Positions 9,295-17,908 of a stretch of 64,000 bases of DNA are shown here, piece after piece. The notes beneath the pieces were generated by a model. That model searched no databases. It worked only from the letters and a program-made list of their open reading frames with translations, and was not told the origin of the DNA. The first letter of the stretch is position 1; every line of letters starts with the position of its first letter. Position numbers and translations under genes: made by a program. Location of the stretch: contig JAHCAL010000008.1 in NCBI GenBank assembly GCA_019634925.1, positions 1-64,000 of the forward strand, given 5' to 3'. This DNA comes from Pseudomonadales bacterium (GTDB lineage: Bacteria > Pseudomonadota > Gammaproteobacteria > Pseudomonadales > Azotimanducaceae).

Positions 9295-10665
9295 ATGCTC
9301 GAAGCCCTCAATGAATGCCTTTCACCGGAACGGGTGCGCACCGACCCCGACAGCCTGGCGCACTGGGGCCGCGACTGGACGCGCAGCTTCCCGGTCGCGC
9401 CGCGCGCGGTGGTTTTTCCCGAGAGCGCGGCGGAGCTGCAGGCGCTGGTCCGGCTCGCCAATCGCGAGCGCATCGCGCTCGTACCGTCGGGCGGGCGCAC
9501 GGGACTCTCCGGTGGTGCGGTGGCCGGCAACGGCGAGGTGGTCGTCTCGTTCGATCGCATGAACCGGATCGTCGGGTTCGAGCCGGCCGACCGGCTGGTC
9601 ACCTGCCAGGCCGGCGTGGTCACCCAGGCGTTGCAGCAGTTCGCCGCCGAAGCGGGGCTCTTCTATCCGGTGGACTTCGCCTCGGCCGGCTCGAGCCAGA
9701 TCGGCGGCAACATCGCGACCAACGCGGGCGGCATCAAGGTGATCCGCTACGGGATGACCCGCGAATGGATCGCCGGGCTGCGGGTCGTGACCGGGGCGGG
9801 TGAACTCATCGACTGCAACCGCGGCCTGGTCAAGAACGCGACCGGCTACGACCTGCGGCACCTCTTCATCGGTTCCGAAGGCACGCTCGGCTTCGTGGTC
9901 GAAGCCGACGTCCGGCTCGCCGCGCCGCCGGAGCCGCAGGTGGTGATGGTGCTCGGCGTGCCGCGCTTCCGCGACATCCTCGCCGTGCTGGCGCACTTCC
10001 AGGGCCGCCTGACGCTCTCGGCGTTCGAGTTCTTCTCGGAACTCGCGCTCACCAAGGTCACCGCGCACCGCGACCTGCCGCGCCCGCTGGCGCAGGCCGA
10101 GGCGTTCTACGCCCTGCTCGAGTTCGACGAGCGCATGCTCGACGCGGCTTCGGACTGCTTCGAGCACTGCATGGCCGAGGGCTGGGTGACCGACGGCGTG
10201 CTGAGCCAGTCGGAAACCCAGGCGCAGAATCTCTGGCAGCTGCGCGAAGGCATCTCGGAGAGCATCGCGGCGTATACGCCGTACAAGAACGACCTGTCCG
10301 TCCGCGTGTCACGCATGCCCGCATTCCTCGACGGCATCGACGCGCTGGTCGGCGAACGTTACCCGGATTTCGAGATCTGCTGGTACGGGCACATCGGCGA
10401 CGGCAACCTGCATCTCAACATCCTGAAGCCCGCCGCACTTTCCCAGGAAGCGTTCTACGAACGCTGCCACGCGATCAGCCCGGAGATCTTCGCGCGCGTC
10501 GCCGCGCTGAACGGCAGCATCTCCGCCGAGCACGGCGTCGGACTGCTGAAGCGCGACTTCCTGGATTTCTCGCGCAGCCCGGCGGAGATCGCGCTGTTGC
10601 GCTCGTTGAAAGGCGTGTTCGACCCCAACGGGATCATGAATCCGGGGAAGCTGCTGGCGCCCTGA
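9295..10665 (+). CDS. FAD-linked D-2-hydroxyglutarate dehydrogenase (glycolate oxidase GlcD-like)
   Basis: FAD-binding oxidoreductase of the D-lactate / D-2-hydroxyglutarate dehydrogenase family, 456 residues. The PCMH-type FAD domain shows VPSGGRTGLSGGAVAG near residues 63-78 and SAGSSQIGGNIATNAGGIK near 131-150. The C-terminal FAD-oxidase domain shows the metal/substrate motif WYGHIGDGNLHLN near 362-374 and SAEHGVG near 409. It oxidises D-2-hydroxyglutarate to 2-oxoglutarate and passes electrons to the respiratory chain through electron transfer flavoprotein. Its position divergent from serA supports the role of clearing the by-product of SerA. D-lactate or glycolate dehydrogenase are the alternatives, but context favours D-2-hydroxyglutarate. 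Confidence 0.88.
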   Translation: MLEALNECLSPERVRTDPDSLAHWGRDWTRSFPVAPRAVVFPESAAELQALVRLANRERIALVPSGGRTGLSGGAVAGNGEVVVSFDRMNRIVGFEPADRLVTCQAGVVTQALQQFAAEAGLFYPVDFASAGSSQIGGNIATNAGGIKVIRYGMTREWIAGLRVVTGAGELIDCNRGLVKNATGYDLRHLFIGSEGTLGFVVEADVRLAAPPEPQVVMVLGVPRFRDILAVLAHFQGRLTLSAFEFFSELALTKVTAHRDLPRPLAQAEAFYALLEFDERMLDAASDCFEHCMAEGWVTDGVLSQSETQAQNLWQLREGISESIAAYTPYKNDLSVRVSRMPAFLDGIDALVGERYPDFEICWYGHIGDGNLHLNILKPAALSQEAFYERCHAISPEIFARVAALNGSISAEHGVGLLKRDFLDFSRSPAEIALLRSLKGVFDPNGIMNPGKLLAP

Positions 10666-10826
10666 CCTGGCGGTAGAAACGAAGCGCGACCGTCTGCCTC
10701 GGCACAAACAGGGGGACTTGTTCAGGCCATTCTCAATGGGCTTGGCAGGAGACGCCGCAGTTCAGGGCGAATCCGCCTCACTTTCGCCGAGACAGCGGAC
10801 TTCCCGTATCCGCTTGGATCGTTTTG

Positions 10827-11165
10827 TCAGTCGCCGATAATCTCATTCAATCCTTCAATGACATGCGCAAGTTCGTCAGCGCCAACACTACCGATCTTCT
10901 TTCCGATGCGCTCAGTAGACAGCGTGCGAATCTGGCTGATTTTCACCCAGGACTGCTTTGGGAGCTTTGCAGTAAGCATCTCGTGCGTAAGCGGGAAGCC
11001 CGCACGGGGTTCCTGGCTCGTAATGGCCATTGCGATGACGGTGCCGGAGCGATCATTGAAAACATCCTGGCTCAGAATGAGAACCGGGCGCTTGCCGGAC
11101 TGCTCGCGCCCGATAGTCGGATTGAGATCGGCCCAGCGAACCTCGCCCCTCAATATCTTGGCCAT
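10827..11165 (-). CDS. MazF/PemK-family toxin, predicted mRNA interferase
   Basis: 112-residue protein of the PemK/MazF (CcdB-fold) toxin family, which cleave mRNA at short sequences. The N-terminal segment [19 protein letters not shown] followed by KRPVLILS is the family signature, and the TSQ strand around residue 50 carries the usual Ser/Thr near the active site. Its ATG lies inside the end of the antitoxin gene (16-base overlap at 11150-11165), the usual antitoxin-first order. It sits between the D-2-hydroxyglutarate dehydrogenase gene and rpiA, a place where related genomes carry unrelated genes, so it is probably an acquired cassette. Confidence 0.9.
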   Translation of the reverse strand: MAKILRGEVRWADLNPTIGREQSGKRPVLILSQDVFNDRSGTVIAMAITSQEPRAGFPLTHEMLTAKLPKQSWVKISQIRTLSTERIGKKIGSVGADELAHVIEGLNEIIGD

Positions 11166-11392
11166 GCATCCAGCTCCTCGGACAATCCTTCGTCAGCCAT
11201 AGCCCTCTCGAACGCAGGGTCCAGTTTGGCACACTCCTCAGCGAGGCGGTTACGCTCGAGCCGTTCCAGCTTTTCGACAACCGCCTCCTGGATGGCTCGG
11301 CTGCGATTGCTGAACACTTTTCTCCTGACCAAGGCATCAACCTTGGCAAGAACGCCTTCTTCAATTGTGATTGCTACTTTTGTCTGGCTCAT
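11150..11392 (-). CDS. Ribbon-helix-helix antitoxin for the MazF-like toxin
   Basis: 80-residue acidic protein. The N-terminal strand [18 protein letters not shown] followed by helices (residues 5-45) fits a ribbon-helix-helix DNA-binding domain. The acidic C-terminal tail is of the kind that wraps a MazF dimer. AGGAG lies 7 bases before the ATG at 11390-11392. It overlaps the toxin gene and is preceded by a palindrome covering the promoter, consistent with autorepression by the antitoxin or the complex. Confidence 0.87.
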   Translation of the reverse strand: MSQTKVAITIEEGVLAKVDALVRRKVFSNRSRAIQEAVVEKLERLERNRLAEECAKLDPAFERAMADEGLSEELDAWPRY

Positions 11393-11406
11393 GGCCGCGC
11401 TCCTAG

Positions 11407-11447
11407 GTATGACAAAAAATCATACTCCCGCGTGGACGCGGTAGCAA
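11407..11447 (-). promoter_or_regulatory. Promoter and palindromic operator of the toxin-antitoxin operon
   Basis: On the minus strand TTGCTA (11442-11447), a 17-base spacer and TATGAT (11419-11424) form a sigma-70-like promoter. A perfect inverted repeat GTATGA-N7-TCATAC at 11407-11425 overlaps the -10 box, where bound repressor would block RNA polymerase. This is the layout of autoregulated ribbon-helix-helix toxin-antitoxin operons. Confidence 0.7.
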
Positions 11448-11538
11448 TGCGAGGCGGTTGCCGCCGAGCCGTCGATTGCGAGTGTGGACGCAGCTGAAGG
11501 CAGGCCGTTCGGCGCTATTTCGGCGCTATGAGGACACT

Positions 11539-12204
11539 CTACCAGGCCCGCACCCCCTGCGGCCCCGCCGAGAACACCCTGTGCGCTGCCTGCGCGGCGA
11601 AGATGCCGTTGCAGACCACGCCGACGATGTTGTTGATGCGCTGCTCCATGGCGAGCGGGTCGCCCAGGTCGAGACCGTGCACGTCGAGGATGATGTTGCC
11701 GTTGTCGGTGATGAAGTCCGGGCGTAGCTCCGGCTGACCGCCGAGGTCGCGCAGGGCGCGTGCCGCCAGGCCGCGGGCCATGGGTATCACTTCGACCGGT
11801 AAGGGAAAGGCCCCGAGGCGCTCGACGATCTTGCCGGCGTCGACGATGCACGCGAATTCGTCCGCGGACGCGGCGACGATCTTCTCCCGGGTCAGCGCAC
11901 CGCCGCCGCCCTTGATCATCTGGCGCGCCGGGTTGATCTCGTCGGCGCCGTCCACATAGACGCGCACGCGGGCGACCGCGTTCAGATCGAGCACCTGGAT
12001 GCCGTGCGCCTTGAGACGCGCGGCACTCGCCTCGCTGCTCGACACGGCGGCGTCGAAACGGTGGCGGATCCGGGCCAGCGCGTCGATGAAGTGGTTGGTG
12101 GTCGAGCCGGTGCCGATGCCGACGATGGTGTCGCGTTCGACGATCGACGCGACGTAGTCGAGCGCCGCGGCCGCGGCACTGCGCTTCAGGTCATCTTGGT
12201 TCAT
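11539..12204 (-). CDS. rpiA: Ribose-5-phosphate isomerase A
   Basis: Interconverts ribose 5-phosphate and ribulose 5-phosphate in the pentose phosphate pathway. The start chosen is the ATG at 12202-12204 ([18 protein letters not shown]), giving 221 residues, the usual RpiA length; an upstream in-frame ATG would add seven residues. The phosphate loop [11 protein letters not shown] is at about 29-39, the active-site DGADEI near 81-86, and [11 protein letters not shown] near 94-104. It is divergent from ilvA across 98 bases, the arrangement I recall in Pseudomonas, where serA lies nearby. Confidence 0.96.
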   Translation of the reverse strand: MNQDDLKRSAAAAALDYVASIVERDTIVGIGTGSTTNHFIDALARIRHRFDAAVSSSEASAARLKAHGIQVLDLNAVARVRVYVDGADEINPARQMIKGGGGALTREKIVAASADEFACIVDAGKIVERLGAFPLPVEVIPMARGLAARALRDLGGQPELRPDFITDNGNIILDVHGLDLGDPLAMEQRINNIVGVVCNGIFAAQAAHRVFSAGPQGVRAW

Positions 12205-12302
12205 ACTAGCCGCCCTTTCCGGCACACGACGCTCGAACGGTGTTTCGCCAGGGACCGCCGCCGGCCGCGCGTGCAGCCGGACGACGGCCCGAGACCCTAA
12301 CC

Positions 12303-13829
12303 ATGCTGCAGAACTACGTAAAGAAGATTCTTTCCTCGCGGGTCTACGATGTCGCGGTGGAGACGCCGCTGCAAGCGGCGCGCGGCCTGTCGCGCCGCAC
12401 CGGCCACCGCGTGCTGCTGAAGCGCGAGGACCTGCAGCCGGTGTTCTCCTTCAAGATCCGCGGCGCCTACAACAAGATCGCCGGGCTCTCCGAGGCGGAG
12501 CGGGCCCGCGGCGTGATCACCGCGTCGGCTGGCAATCACGCGCAGGGCGTCGCACTCGCGGCGCAGGAACTCGGTATCCGCGCCACCATCGTCATGGGCC
12601 GCAATACGCCGAGCATCAAGGTCGACGCGGTGCGCGGCTACGGCGCCCGCGTCGTGCTGCACGGCGACACCTACGACGAAGCCGCCGCTCACGCGGCCGA
12701 GCTGACCGAGAAGCAGCAGCTGGTCTACATCCCGCCCTACGACGATCTGGACGTGATCGCTGGCCAGGGCACCATCGGCATGGAGATCATGAACCAGCAC
12801 GCCGGCGCGCCGGACGTGATCTTCGTGCCGGTCGGCGGTGGCGGCCTGATCGCCGGGGTCGGCGCGTACGTGAAGTACCTGTCGCCGACGACGCGCATCG
12901 TCGGCGTCGAGGCGGAAGGCTCCGCGTGCCTCGCTGCCGCGCTCGCCGCCGGACGGCGTGTGAGGTTGCCCTATGAGAGCCTCGACCTGTTTGCCGACGG
13001 CGTCTCGGTCGCGCAGGTGGGCCGCGAGCCGTTCAGGGTCGCGCGGCGCTGCGTGGACGAGGTGATCGTCGCCAACACCGACGAGATCTGCGCGGCCATC
13101 AAGGATCTCTACGAGGATACCCGCTCGATCGCGGAACCCGCCGGCGCGCTCTCGGTAGCCGGGCTCAAGAAGTGGGTCGCCGCCAATCCGGCCGAAGCGG
13201 ACGGCGGGCGCAGCCTCGTCGCGATCGTGAGCGGCGCCAACGTGAACTTCGACCGGCTGCGCCACATCTCCGAGCGCGCGGAAGTGGGAGAACAACGCGA
13301 GGCGGTGCTCGCCGTGACGATTCCCGAGCGTCCGGGCAGCTTCCGGCGGTTCTGCGGCGCGCTCGGCAAACGCTCGGTCAGCGAGTTCAACTATCGCTAT
13401 GCAGGCCCCGACGCCGCGCATGTCTACGTCGGCCTGCAGACCGCCGTGCCCGACGACCGCCACGGCGTGATCGCGGCACTGCGGGTCGCCGGCTACCCCG
13501 TCGAGGACATGACCGACAACGAGGCAGCCAAGCTGCACGTACGGCACATGGTCGGCGGCCGTTCGACGGCGGAGAAACCGGAGCTGCTGTTTCGCTTCGA
13601 ATTTCCCGAGCGTCCGGGTGCGCTGCTCAACTTCCTGTCCGGGCTCGGCACCGACTGGAACATCACGCTGTTCCACTACCGCAACCACGGCGCCGCCTGG
13701 GGGCGGGTGCTGGTCGGCTTCGAGGCCGAGCGCGCGGATCGCAAACGGCTGCTCGAGGACCTGAAGCGGATCGGCTACCGGTTCTGGGAAGAGACCGGGA
13801 ATCCGGCGTACCGGCTGTTTCTGCGATAG
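12303..13829 (+). CDS. ilvA: Threonine ammonia-lyase (biosynthetic threonine deaminase)
   Basis: PLP enzyme converting threonine to 2-oxobutyrate, the first committed step of isoleucine synthesis. The ATG at 12303 gives [20 protein letters not shown] and 508 residues, close to the 514 of E. coli IlvA. The PLP-lysine motif [10 protein letters not shown] places Lys at about 51, and the glycine-rich phosphate cradle [13 protein letters not shown] is near 177. Two ACT-like regulatory repeats follow from about residue 325; both contain a xxxPERPG segment. This long form is normally inhibited by isoleucine. It is convergent with def, with only 14 bases between the stops. Confidence 0.96.
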   Translation: MLQNYVKKILSSRVYDVAVETPLQAARGLSRRTGHRVLLKREDLQPVFSFKIRGAYNKIAGLSEAERARGVITASAGNHAQGVALAAQELGIRATIVMGRNTPSIKVDAVRGYGARVVLHGDTYDEAAAHAAELTEKQQLVYIPPYDDLDVIAGQGTIGMEIMNQHAGAPDVIFVPVGGGGLIAGVGAYVKYLSPTTRIVGVEAEGSACLAAALAAGRRVRLPYESLDLFADGVSVAQVGREPFRVARRCVDEVIVANTDEICAAIKDLYEDTRSIAEPAGALSVAGLKKWVAANPAEADGGRSLVAIVSGANVNFDRLRHISERAEVGEQREAVLAVTIPERPGSFRRFCGALGKRSVSEFNYRYAGPDAAHVYVGLQTAVPDDRHGVIAALRVAGYPVEDMTDNEAAKLHVRHMVGGRSTAEKPELLFRFEFPERPGALLNFLSGLGTDWNITLFHYRNHGAAWGRVLVGFEAERADRKRLLEDLKRIGYRFWEETGNPAYRLFLR

Positions 13830-13843
13830 CGGGGACCTGGCTG

Positions 13844-14383
13844 TCAGGTCTCCGGCAGGATGAACCGCTCGAACTCTTCCTCGAACGCGAGCCGGGTCGG
13901 ATCGGTGATGCGGTCGATGTAGAGCCGTCCGTCCAGATGATCGAACTCGTGCTGGAACACCGTCGCCAGGAAGCCCTGCAACTCCAGTTCGACAGGCCGG
14001 TTGGCGAGATCGCGCGCGCGCACCCGTACGTGCTGCGGGCGCTCGACGTAGCCGCGCAGGCCCGGCACGGACAGGCAGCCTTCCCAGTAGCCCGCGGTCG
14101 CCGGGTCGAGCACTTCGATGGTGGGATTCACGAACACCGTGAGCGGCATCGGCGCGATCTCGCCGTAGCGCGTGCGCCCGCCGGGAATCTCGATGATTGC
14201 GACCCGAAGCGGCACGTCGATCTGCGGCGCGGCGAGTCCGATGCCGCCAGCGTGGTGCAGCGTGTCGATCATGTCGTCGACCAGGGTGCGCAGCGCCTTC
14301 GAGCGGAGTTCGGCTTCGCCGACCGGCCGGGCCGGCCGGCGCAGCGTCGGGTGCCCCATGCGGATGATGTCGCGGATCGCCAT
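13844..14383 (-). CDS. def: Peptide deformylase
   Basis: Metalloenzyme that removes the formyl group from new proteins. The start is the ATG at 14381-14383 (MAIRDIIRMGHPTL), giving 179 residues. The three family motifs are present: GIGLAAPQ at about 47-54, EGCLSVPG with metal-binding Cys at about 103, and QHEFDHLDG with metal-binding His residues at about 145 and 149 and the catalytic Glu between them. It follows fau by 14 bases in the same direction. The context is not the usual def-fmt pair, so this may be one of several deformylases in the genome. Confidence 0.95.
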   Translation of the reverse strand: MAIRDIIRMGHPTLRRPARPVGEAELRSKALRTLVDDMIDTLHHAGGIGLAAPQIDVPLRVAIIEIPGGRTRYGEIAPMPLTVFVNPTIEVLDPATAGYWEGCLSVPGLRGYVERPQHVRVRARDLANRPVELELQGFLATVFQHEFDHLDGRLYIDRITDPTRLAFEEEFERFILPET

Positions 14384-14397
14384 GTGGTGAAGATATT

Positions 14398-14994
14398 TCA
14401 GTCCGGCAGCGCTTGCCAGCCGTGTTCGGTGAGCACGCCGTCCAGCGGCACGTCCCAGCCTTCTGCGGGCAGTGGTGCGGCGCTGCGTTGGACTTCGTGC
14501 GCGACGCCGACCAGCAGCGGGCGCAGCGTCGGCCCGGTGCCGCCGAGCAGCCGGTCGTAGTAGCCGGCGCCCATCCCGAGCCGGGTGCCGTGCCGGTCGA
14601 ACGCGACCAGCGGCATGAGCAGCAGGTCGATCTGCGGGAGCGGCAGGTACCGCGCCCCCGGCGCCGGCTCGGCGATGCCGTAACGGTTCGTCACCAGCGG
14701 GCGATCGCGGTCGTAACGATAGAACTCGAGTACCGACGCCTGGCCGGGTGCGGCGCGGATCACCGGCAGCGCGAGCCGTTTGCCGGCGGCGTCGAGGCGG
14801 ACGATGAGCGGCGTGAGATCCAGCTCTCCGTCGTTCGCCATGTACAGCCCGATGGTGCGTGCGCGCAGGACGAGACCGCTGGAGAAGAAGTGTCGGGAAA
14901 CCGCCAGCGCGTGGTCGCACTGCTCGCGCGACGAGAGCGCACGCCGGCGGGAGCGGAAAGTGCGGCGCAGCCGCTTGCGGTCATTCGCGGTCAC
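14398..14994 (-). CDS. fau: 5-formyltetrahydrofolate cyclo-ligase
   Basis: ATP-dependent conversion of 5-formyl-THF to 5,10-methenyl-THF, which salvages the folate by-product made by serine hydroxymethyltransferase. It has 198 residues, with basic helices at the N-terminus and the family hallmark GMGAGYYDR at about 140-148. As in E. coli (ygfA), it lies immediately downstream of the 6S RNA gene and can be read from the same transcript. The link to one-carbon metabolism fits the nearby glycine cleavage, thyA and folA genes. Confidence 0.94.
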   Translation of the reverse strand: MTANDRKRLRRTFRSRRRALSSREQCDHALAVSRHFFSSGLVLRARTIGLYMANDGELDLTPLIVRLDAAGKRLALPVIRAAPGQASVLEFYRYDRDRPLVTNRYGIAEPAPGARYLPLPQIDLLLMPLVAFDRHGTRLGMGAGYYDRLLGGTGPTLRPLLVGVAHEVQRSAAPLPAEGWDVPLDGVLTEHGWQALPD

Positions 14995-15036
14995 GCGTGC
15001 TCCGCGCAGGCCCCGCTGCTTGCAGGATCGGAAAAA

Positions 15037-15232
15037 GGGATCTCCCGAGAATGCCGCTGTCAGCTTTGCCCTGAACCGTTAAGGCTCAAGGCGGAAGGCT
15101 AGGCGCTGGTCCCAGGCGTCCCGACCCGCCTCGCGGCGGCGTCAGGCATGCACACAGACCTGCACGTCGACTTCCTGGTTATTTTATAACGGCTCAAGGA
15201 CGACCACCAACTGGCGAGCACCCCAGGAGACG
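15037..15232 (-). ncRNA. ssrS: 6S RNA
   Basis: Non-coding RNA that mimics an open promoter and holds sigma-70 RNA polymerase in stationary phase. Read on the minus strand from about 15232, the 5' end runs GUCUCC-U-GGGGUGC. The 3' end runs GCAUUCU-C-GGGAGAU and ends CCC. The two pair into a 13-14 bp closing stem with G-U pairs, as in E. coli 6S. The conserved segments GUCCUUGAGCCG (E. coli GUCCCCUGAGCCG) and GCGGCAUUCUCGGGAGAU (E. coli GCGGCAUCUCGGAGAUUCCC) are easily seen. Five U residues follow at 15036-15032. The position between zapA and fau is the standard gammaproteobacterial locus. The ends are good to a few bases. Confidence 0.93.
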
Positions 15233-15237
15233 GGCGC

Positions 15238-15243
15238 AGTATA
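15238..15243 (-). promoter_or_regulatory. -10 box of the 6S RNA promoter
   Basis: TATACT on the minus strand ends 6-7 bases before the inferred 6S RNA 5' end (about 15231-15232), the correct spacing for a sigma-70 start. A convincing -35 hexamer is not evident in the GC-rich sequence upstream. Confidence 0.6.
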
Positions 15244-15268
15244 GCCCAATCGGCGGACGCAGGGCGCG

Positions 15269-15688
15269 TCAGAGTTTCAGCTGTTTGTGCTCGGCAAGCG
15301 CGAGTGTGATGCGGTCGGTCAGATTGCGCACCCGTCCGTTCGCTTCGCTCTGCAGCGACTGCAGCGTTTCGCGGTGCTGCAGCAGCTCGTTCGCGAGATT
15401 GAGCGCGGCCATCACCGCGATGCGGTCGAGCCCGAACACCTTGCCGGTTTCGCGGATCTTGCGCATCTGCTGGTCGAGATGGCGCGCGCTGGCGGCAAGT
15501 GCCTCGATTTCGTCGTCGCGGCAGGCGACCTGGTATTCCTTGTCGAGGATCTTCACGCTGACCGTGGTGGGTTCGCTCGCCTTTGTGTGCGCGGCAGGTG
15601 CCGAATCCTGTGTGGTCGTGCCGTGTGTGTCGACTGCAGCCGACATTTCCCGCGCCAGTTCGCGCGCGTGTTCCGGGCCGTCGCTCAT
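15269..15688 (-). CDS. zapA: Cell division protein ZapA
   Basis: Small FtsZ-associated protein that bundles FtsZ filaments at the division ring. The conserved core starts at about residue 43 (VSVKILDKEYQVAC). It continues through the helical segment with ARHLDQQMRKIRE and DRIAVMAALNLANELL, and ends in a coiled coil. The gene is 139 codons long against about 100-110 for the family, because of a 40-residue Ala/Thr-rich leader. A second in-frame Met at residue 15 would shorten it, and the start is not settled. It lies upstream of 6S RNA and 3 bases after the small coiled-coil gene. Confidence 0.92.
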   Translation of the reverse strand: MSDGPEHARELAREMSAAVDTHGTTTQDSAPAAHTKASEPTTVSVKILDKEYQVACRDDEIEALAASARHLDQQMRKIRETGKVFGLDRIAVMAALNLANELLQHRETLQSLQSEANGRVRNLTDRITLALAEHKQLKL

Positions 15689-15691
15689 GCT

Positions 15692-15898
15692 TCAGTCCTG
15701 CTCCAGCGCCTTGAGGCGCGTGATCATGGATTCGACGCGGCTCTTCGCCAGCTCGTTCTTCTCGATCAGCTTGGCCCGCTCCATCGTCCAGTTGTGCTGC
15801 TGCGCGCGCAGGGCACGGTTTTCCCGGCTCAGGACCGCGCAAAGCTCCATGAGCTCCTGGATCTTCTGTTCCAGAGCGACCCATTCAGTAACGGTCAT
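15692..15898 (-). CDS. Small coiled-coil protein, TIGR02449 family (ZapB-like)
   Basis: 68-residue protein, nearly all predicted coiled coil (heptads through ALEQKIQELMELCAVLSREN and the following helix). Proteins of this size and pattern sit directly upstream of zapA in many gammaproteobacteria and are classed as TIGR02449. A ZapB-like role in the division ring is inferred from its position and shape, not shown by sequence. It is in one operon with zapA, 3 bases apart. Confidence 0.8.
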   Translation of the reverse strand: MTVTEWVALEQKIQELMELCAVLSRENRALRAQQHNWTMERAKLIEKNELAKSRVESMITRLKALEQD

Positions 15899-16011
15899 GT
15901 GGATATCCGACGCTGTGCGGCGACCTCGAACGGTTCATAGTGTGCGCCGAAAGCCGTGGCATGTGAAGCACAGCGATCTGTTAGCATTGCCGCCAACGCG
16001 TTGAATACGGT

Positions 16012-16593
16012 GTGATTTTCGTGGCGGATCCGAACGACCTCGGGTTGCTCGCCGATGCAGTCGTGGACCCTGCCGGGGTGCTCACGCCGGCCGCCCTGCA
16101 CGGTGCCGTGTGCGGATTCGCGGTCCTCGAGCAGGCGGCGTTTCCTTACGAGAGCCTGCTGGCGCTGCTCGGTGCGGATACCGGCGTCGACGAAGCCGCG
16201 CTCGAGCGGTTCGTCGAGGCGGCGCGCTCGGCGCTCGTCGCGGACGATCTCGAATTCGCGCCGCTCCTGCCCGACGACGACCGGGTAGAGCTCACCGATC
16301 GGCTCGCCGCACTCGGCGACTGGTGCGGCAACTTCCTGAGCGCTTTCGGCGTCGCGCTAGGCGACGCGGCGGAAACGGGGCGGCTCGACGCCGACGAATT
16401 CGAACTGCCCGGCGAGCTGCAGGAAATCATCGACGACCTCGCCGCGATCGCGGAAGTCGCGCCGGATTCGGTCGAGGACCTCGAGGACGAAGAAGCCGAG
16501 GCGCAGCTGATGGAACTCGAGGAGTTCGTCAAGGTGGGCGTGCTGCTCGTGCTGAACGTGATGTCCAGTGACCGTGCCGATCAGGACGACTGA
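16012..16593 (+). CDS. UPF0149 family protein (YgfB-like)
   Basis: Acidic, helical 193-residue protein of the YgfB/YecA UPF0149 family. Characteristic segments are the N-terminal ALHGAVCGF motif (about residue 27) and GDWCGNFLSAFGVALG in the middle, followed by a very acidic C-terminus. The start is GTG at 16012; a GTG at 16021 is an alternative. The gene heads a ygfB-like - pepP - ubiH-like cluster as in E. coli, and it overlaps pepP by 26 bases. The molecular role is not established here; in Pseudomonas aeruginosa YgfB affects ampDh3/ampC regulation through AlpA. Confidence 0.88.
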   Translation: MIFVADPNDLGLLADAVVDPAGVLTPAALHGAVCGFAVLEQAAFPYESLLALLGADTGVDEAALERFVEAARSALVADDLEFAPLLPDDDRVELTDRLAALGDWCGNFLSAFGVALGDAAETGRLDADEFELPGELQEIIDDLAAIAEVAPDSVEDLEDEEAEAQLMELEEFVKVGVLLVLNVMSSDRADQDD

Positions 16594-17908
16594 GTACCAG
16601 CGCCGCCGCGCGCAACTCATGAGCATGATGTCGCCGCGGTCGGTAGCCCTGGTGCCGGGCGCCGGCGTGCGCCTGCGTAACCGCGACACCGAGTACCTGT
16701 TCCGCCAGGACAGCGATTTCCTGTACCTGACCGGGTTCACCGAGCCGGACGCACTCCTGGTGCTTGCCCCGGGGCGCGCGCACGGCGAAGTGATCCTGTT
16801 CTGCCGCGAGCGCGAGGCGCGCGCCGAACTCTACGACGGCGAACGCCTCGGCCCGGATCGCGCGGCCGCGCGGCTCAAGGTGGACGACGCGTTTCCGATC
16901 AACGACCTGGACGACATCCTGCCTGGCCTGCTGGAAGGCTGCGAGCGCATCTACATGACGCTCGGCGAATACCCCGAGTTCGACAACCGGGTCCTGCACT
17001 GGGTCAACGCGATCCGCGCGCGCGAGGCCGGCGGTGCCCGCTCGCCCGGCGAGTTCGTCGCGCTCAAGCACCTGCTGCACGAACAGCGCCTGTTTAAATC
17101 GGCGGCCGAGCTGAGCCTCATGCGCGAGGCGGCGCGCATCACGGCCGGCGCACACGTTCGCGCCATGCGCGCATGCGCGCCCGGCATGACCGAGCTCGCG
17201 CTCGAAGCCGAGCTGCACCACGAGTTCCTGGTCAACGGCGCGCGCGCACCGGCGTATCCCAGCATCGTCGGCGGCGGCGCCAACGCGTGTGTGCTGCACT
17301 ACGTCGCCAACGCGGACGTGCTGCGCGACGGCGACCTGGTGCTGATCGACGCGGGCTGCGAATACCAGCACTACGCTTCCGACATCACCCGCACGTTCCC
17401 GGTGAACGGGCGTTTCTCGGCGCCCCAGCAGGCGCTCTACGAAATCGTGCTCGAAGCGAACCGCCAGGCGATCGCGAGCTGCCGCCCCGGCGTGCACTTC
17501 ATGACACCGCACGAGACGGCCGTGCAGGTCATGACGGCGGGACTGATCGAACTCGGCATGCTCGACGGCACCGTCGAGGAAGCCGTTGCCAGCGGCGCCC
17601 ACCGGCAATTCTGTCCGCACAACACCTCGCACTGGCTCGGCAGCGACGTGCACGACGTCGGCGACTACCGGGTCGGCGGCGCGTGGCGCGAACTCGAGCC
17701 CGGCATGGTGCTGACCATCGAGCCGGGCATCTACATCCCGCCCTCGGCACGCACGGTCCCTGCGCGCTGGCGCGGCATCGGCATCCGCATCGAGGACGAC
17801 GTCGCGATCGTCCGCGGCGGCCACGAGGTGCTGACCGAAGGCGCCCCGAAGTCGGTCGCGGAAGTGGAACGCGTCATGAAGAAGCCGCGGCGGGCGCGCC
17901 GTGCCTGA
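16568..17908 (+). CDS. pepP: Xaa-Pro aminopeptidase (aminopeptidase P II)
   Basis: Dimanganese peptidase that removes an N-terminal residue preceding proline. The start is GTG at 16568, within the upstream gene. It is chosen because the resulting TEYQRRRAQLMSMM matches the E. coli PepP N-terminus, while the ATG at 16619 would cut into it. The five metal ligands lie in LIDAGCEYQHYASDITRTF (two Asp), HNTSHWLGSDVHDVG (His), TIEPGIY (Glu) and IRIEDDVAI (Glu). Length is 446 residues against about 440. The end overlaps the start of the ubiH-like gene by 8 bases. Confidence 0.95.
   Translation: MTVPIRTTEYQRRRAQLMSMMSPRSVALVPGAGVRLRNRDTEYLFRQDSDFLYLTGFTEPDALLVLAPGRAHGEVILFCREREARAELYDGERLGPDRAAARLKVDDAFPINDLDDILPGLLEGCERIYMTLGEYPEFDNRVLHWVNAIRAREAGGARSPGEFVALKHLLHEQRLFKSAAELSLMREAARITAGAHVRAMRACAPGMTELALEAELHHEFLVNGARAPAYPSIVGGGANACVLHYVANADVLRDGDLVLIDAGCEYQHYASDITRTFPVNGRFSAPQQALYEIVLEANRQAIASCRPGVHFMTPHETAVQVMTAGLIELGMLDGTVEEAVASGAHRQFCPHNTSHWLGSDVHDVGDYRVGGAWRELEPGMVLTIEPGIYIPPSARTVPARWRGIGIRIEDDVAIVRGGHEVLTEGAPKSVAEVERVMKKPRRARRA

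Noticed and set aside
10666..10826. Possible gene or RNA in the 161-base gap after the D-2-hydroxyglutarate dehydrogenase gene
   Set aside because: No open frame with a ribosome site, tRNA-like fold or terminator with a U-tract could be recognised.
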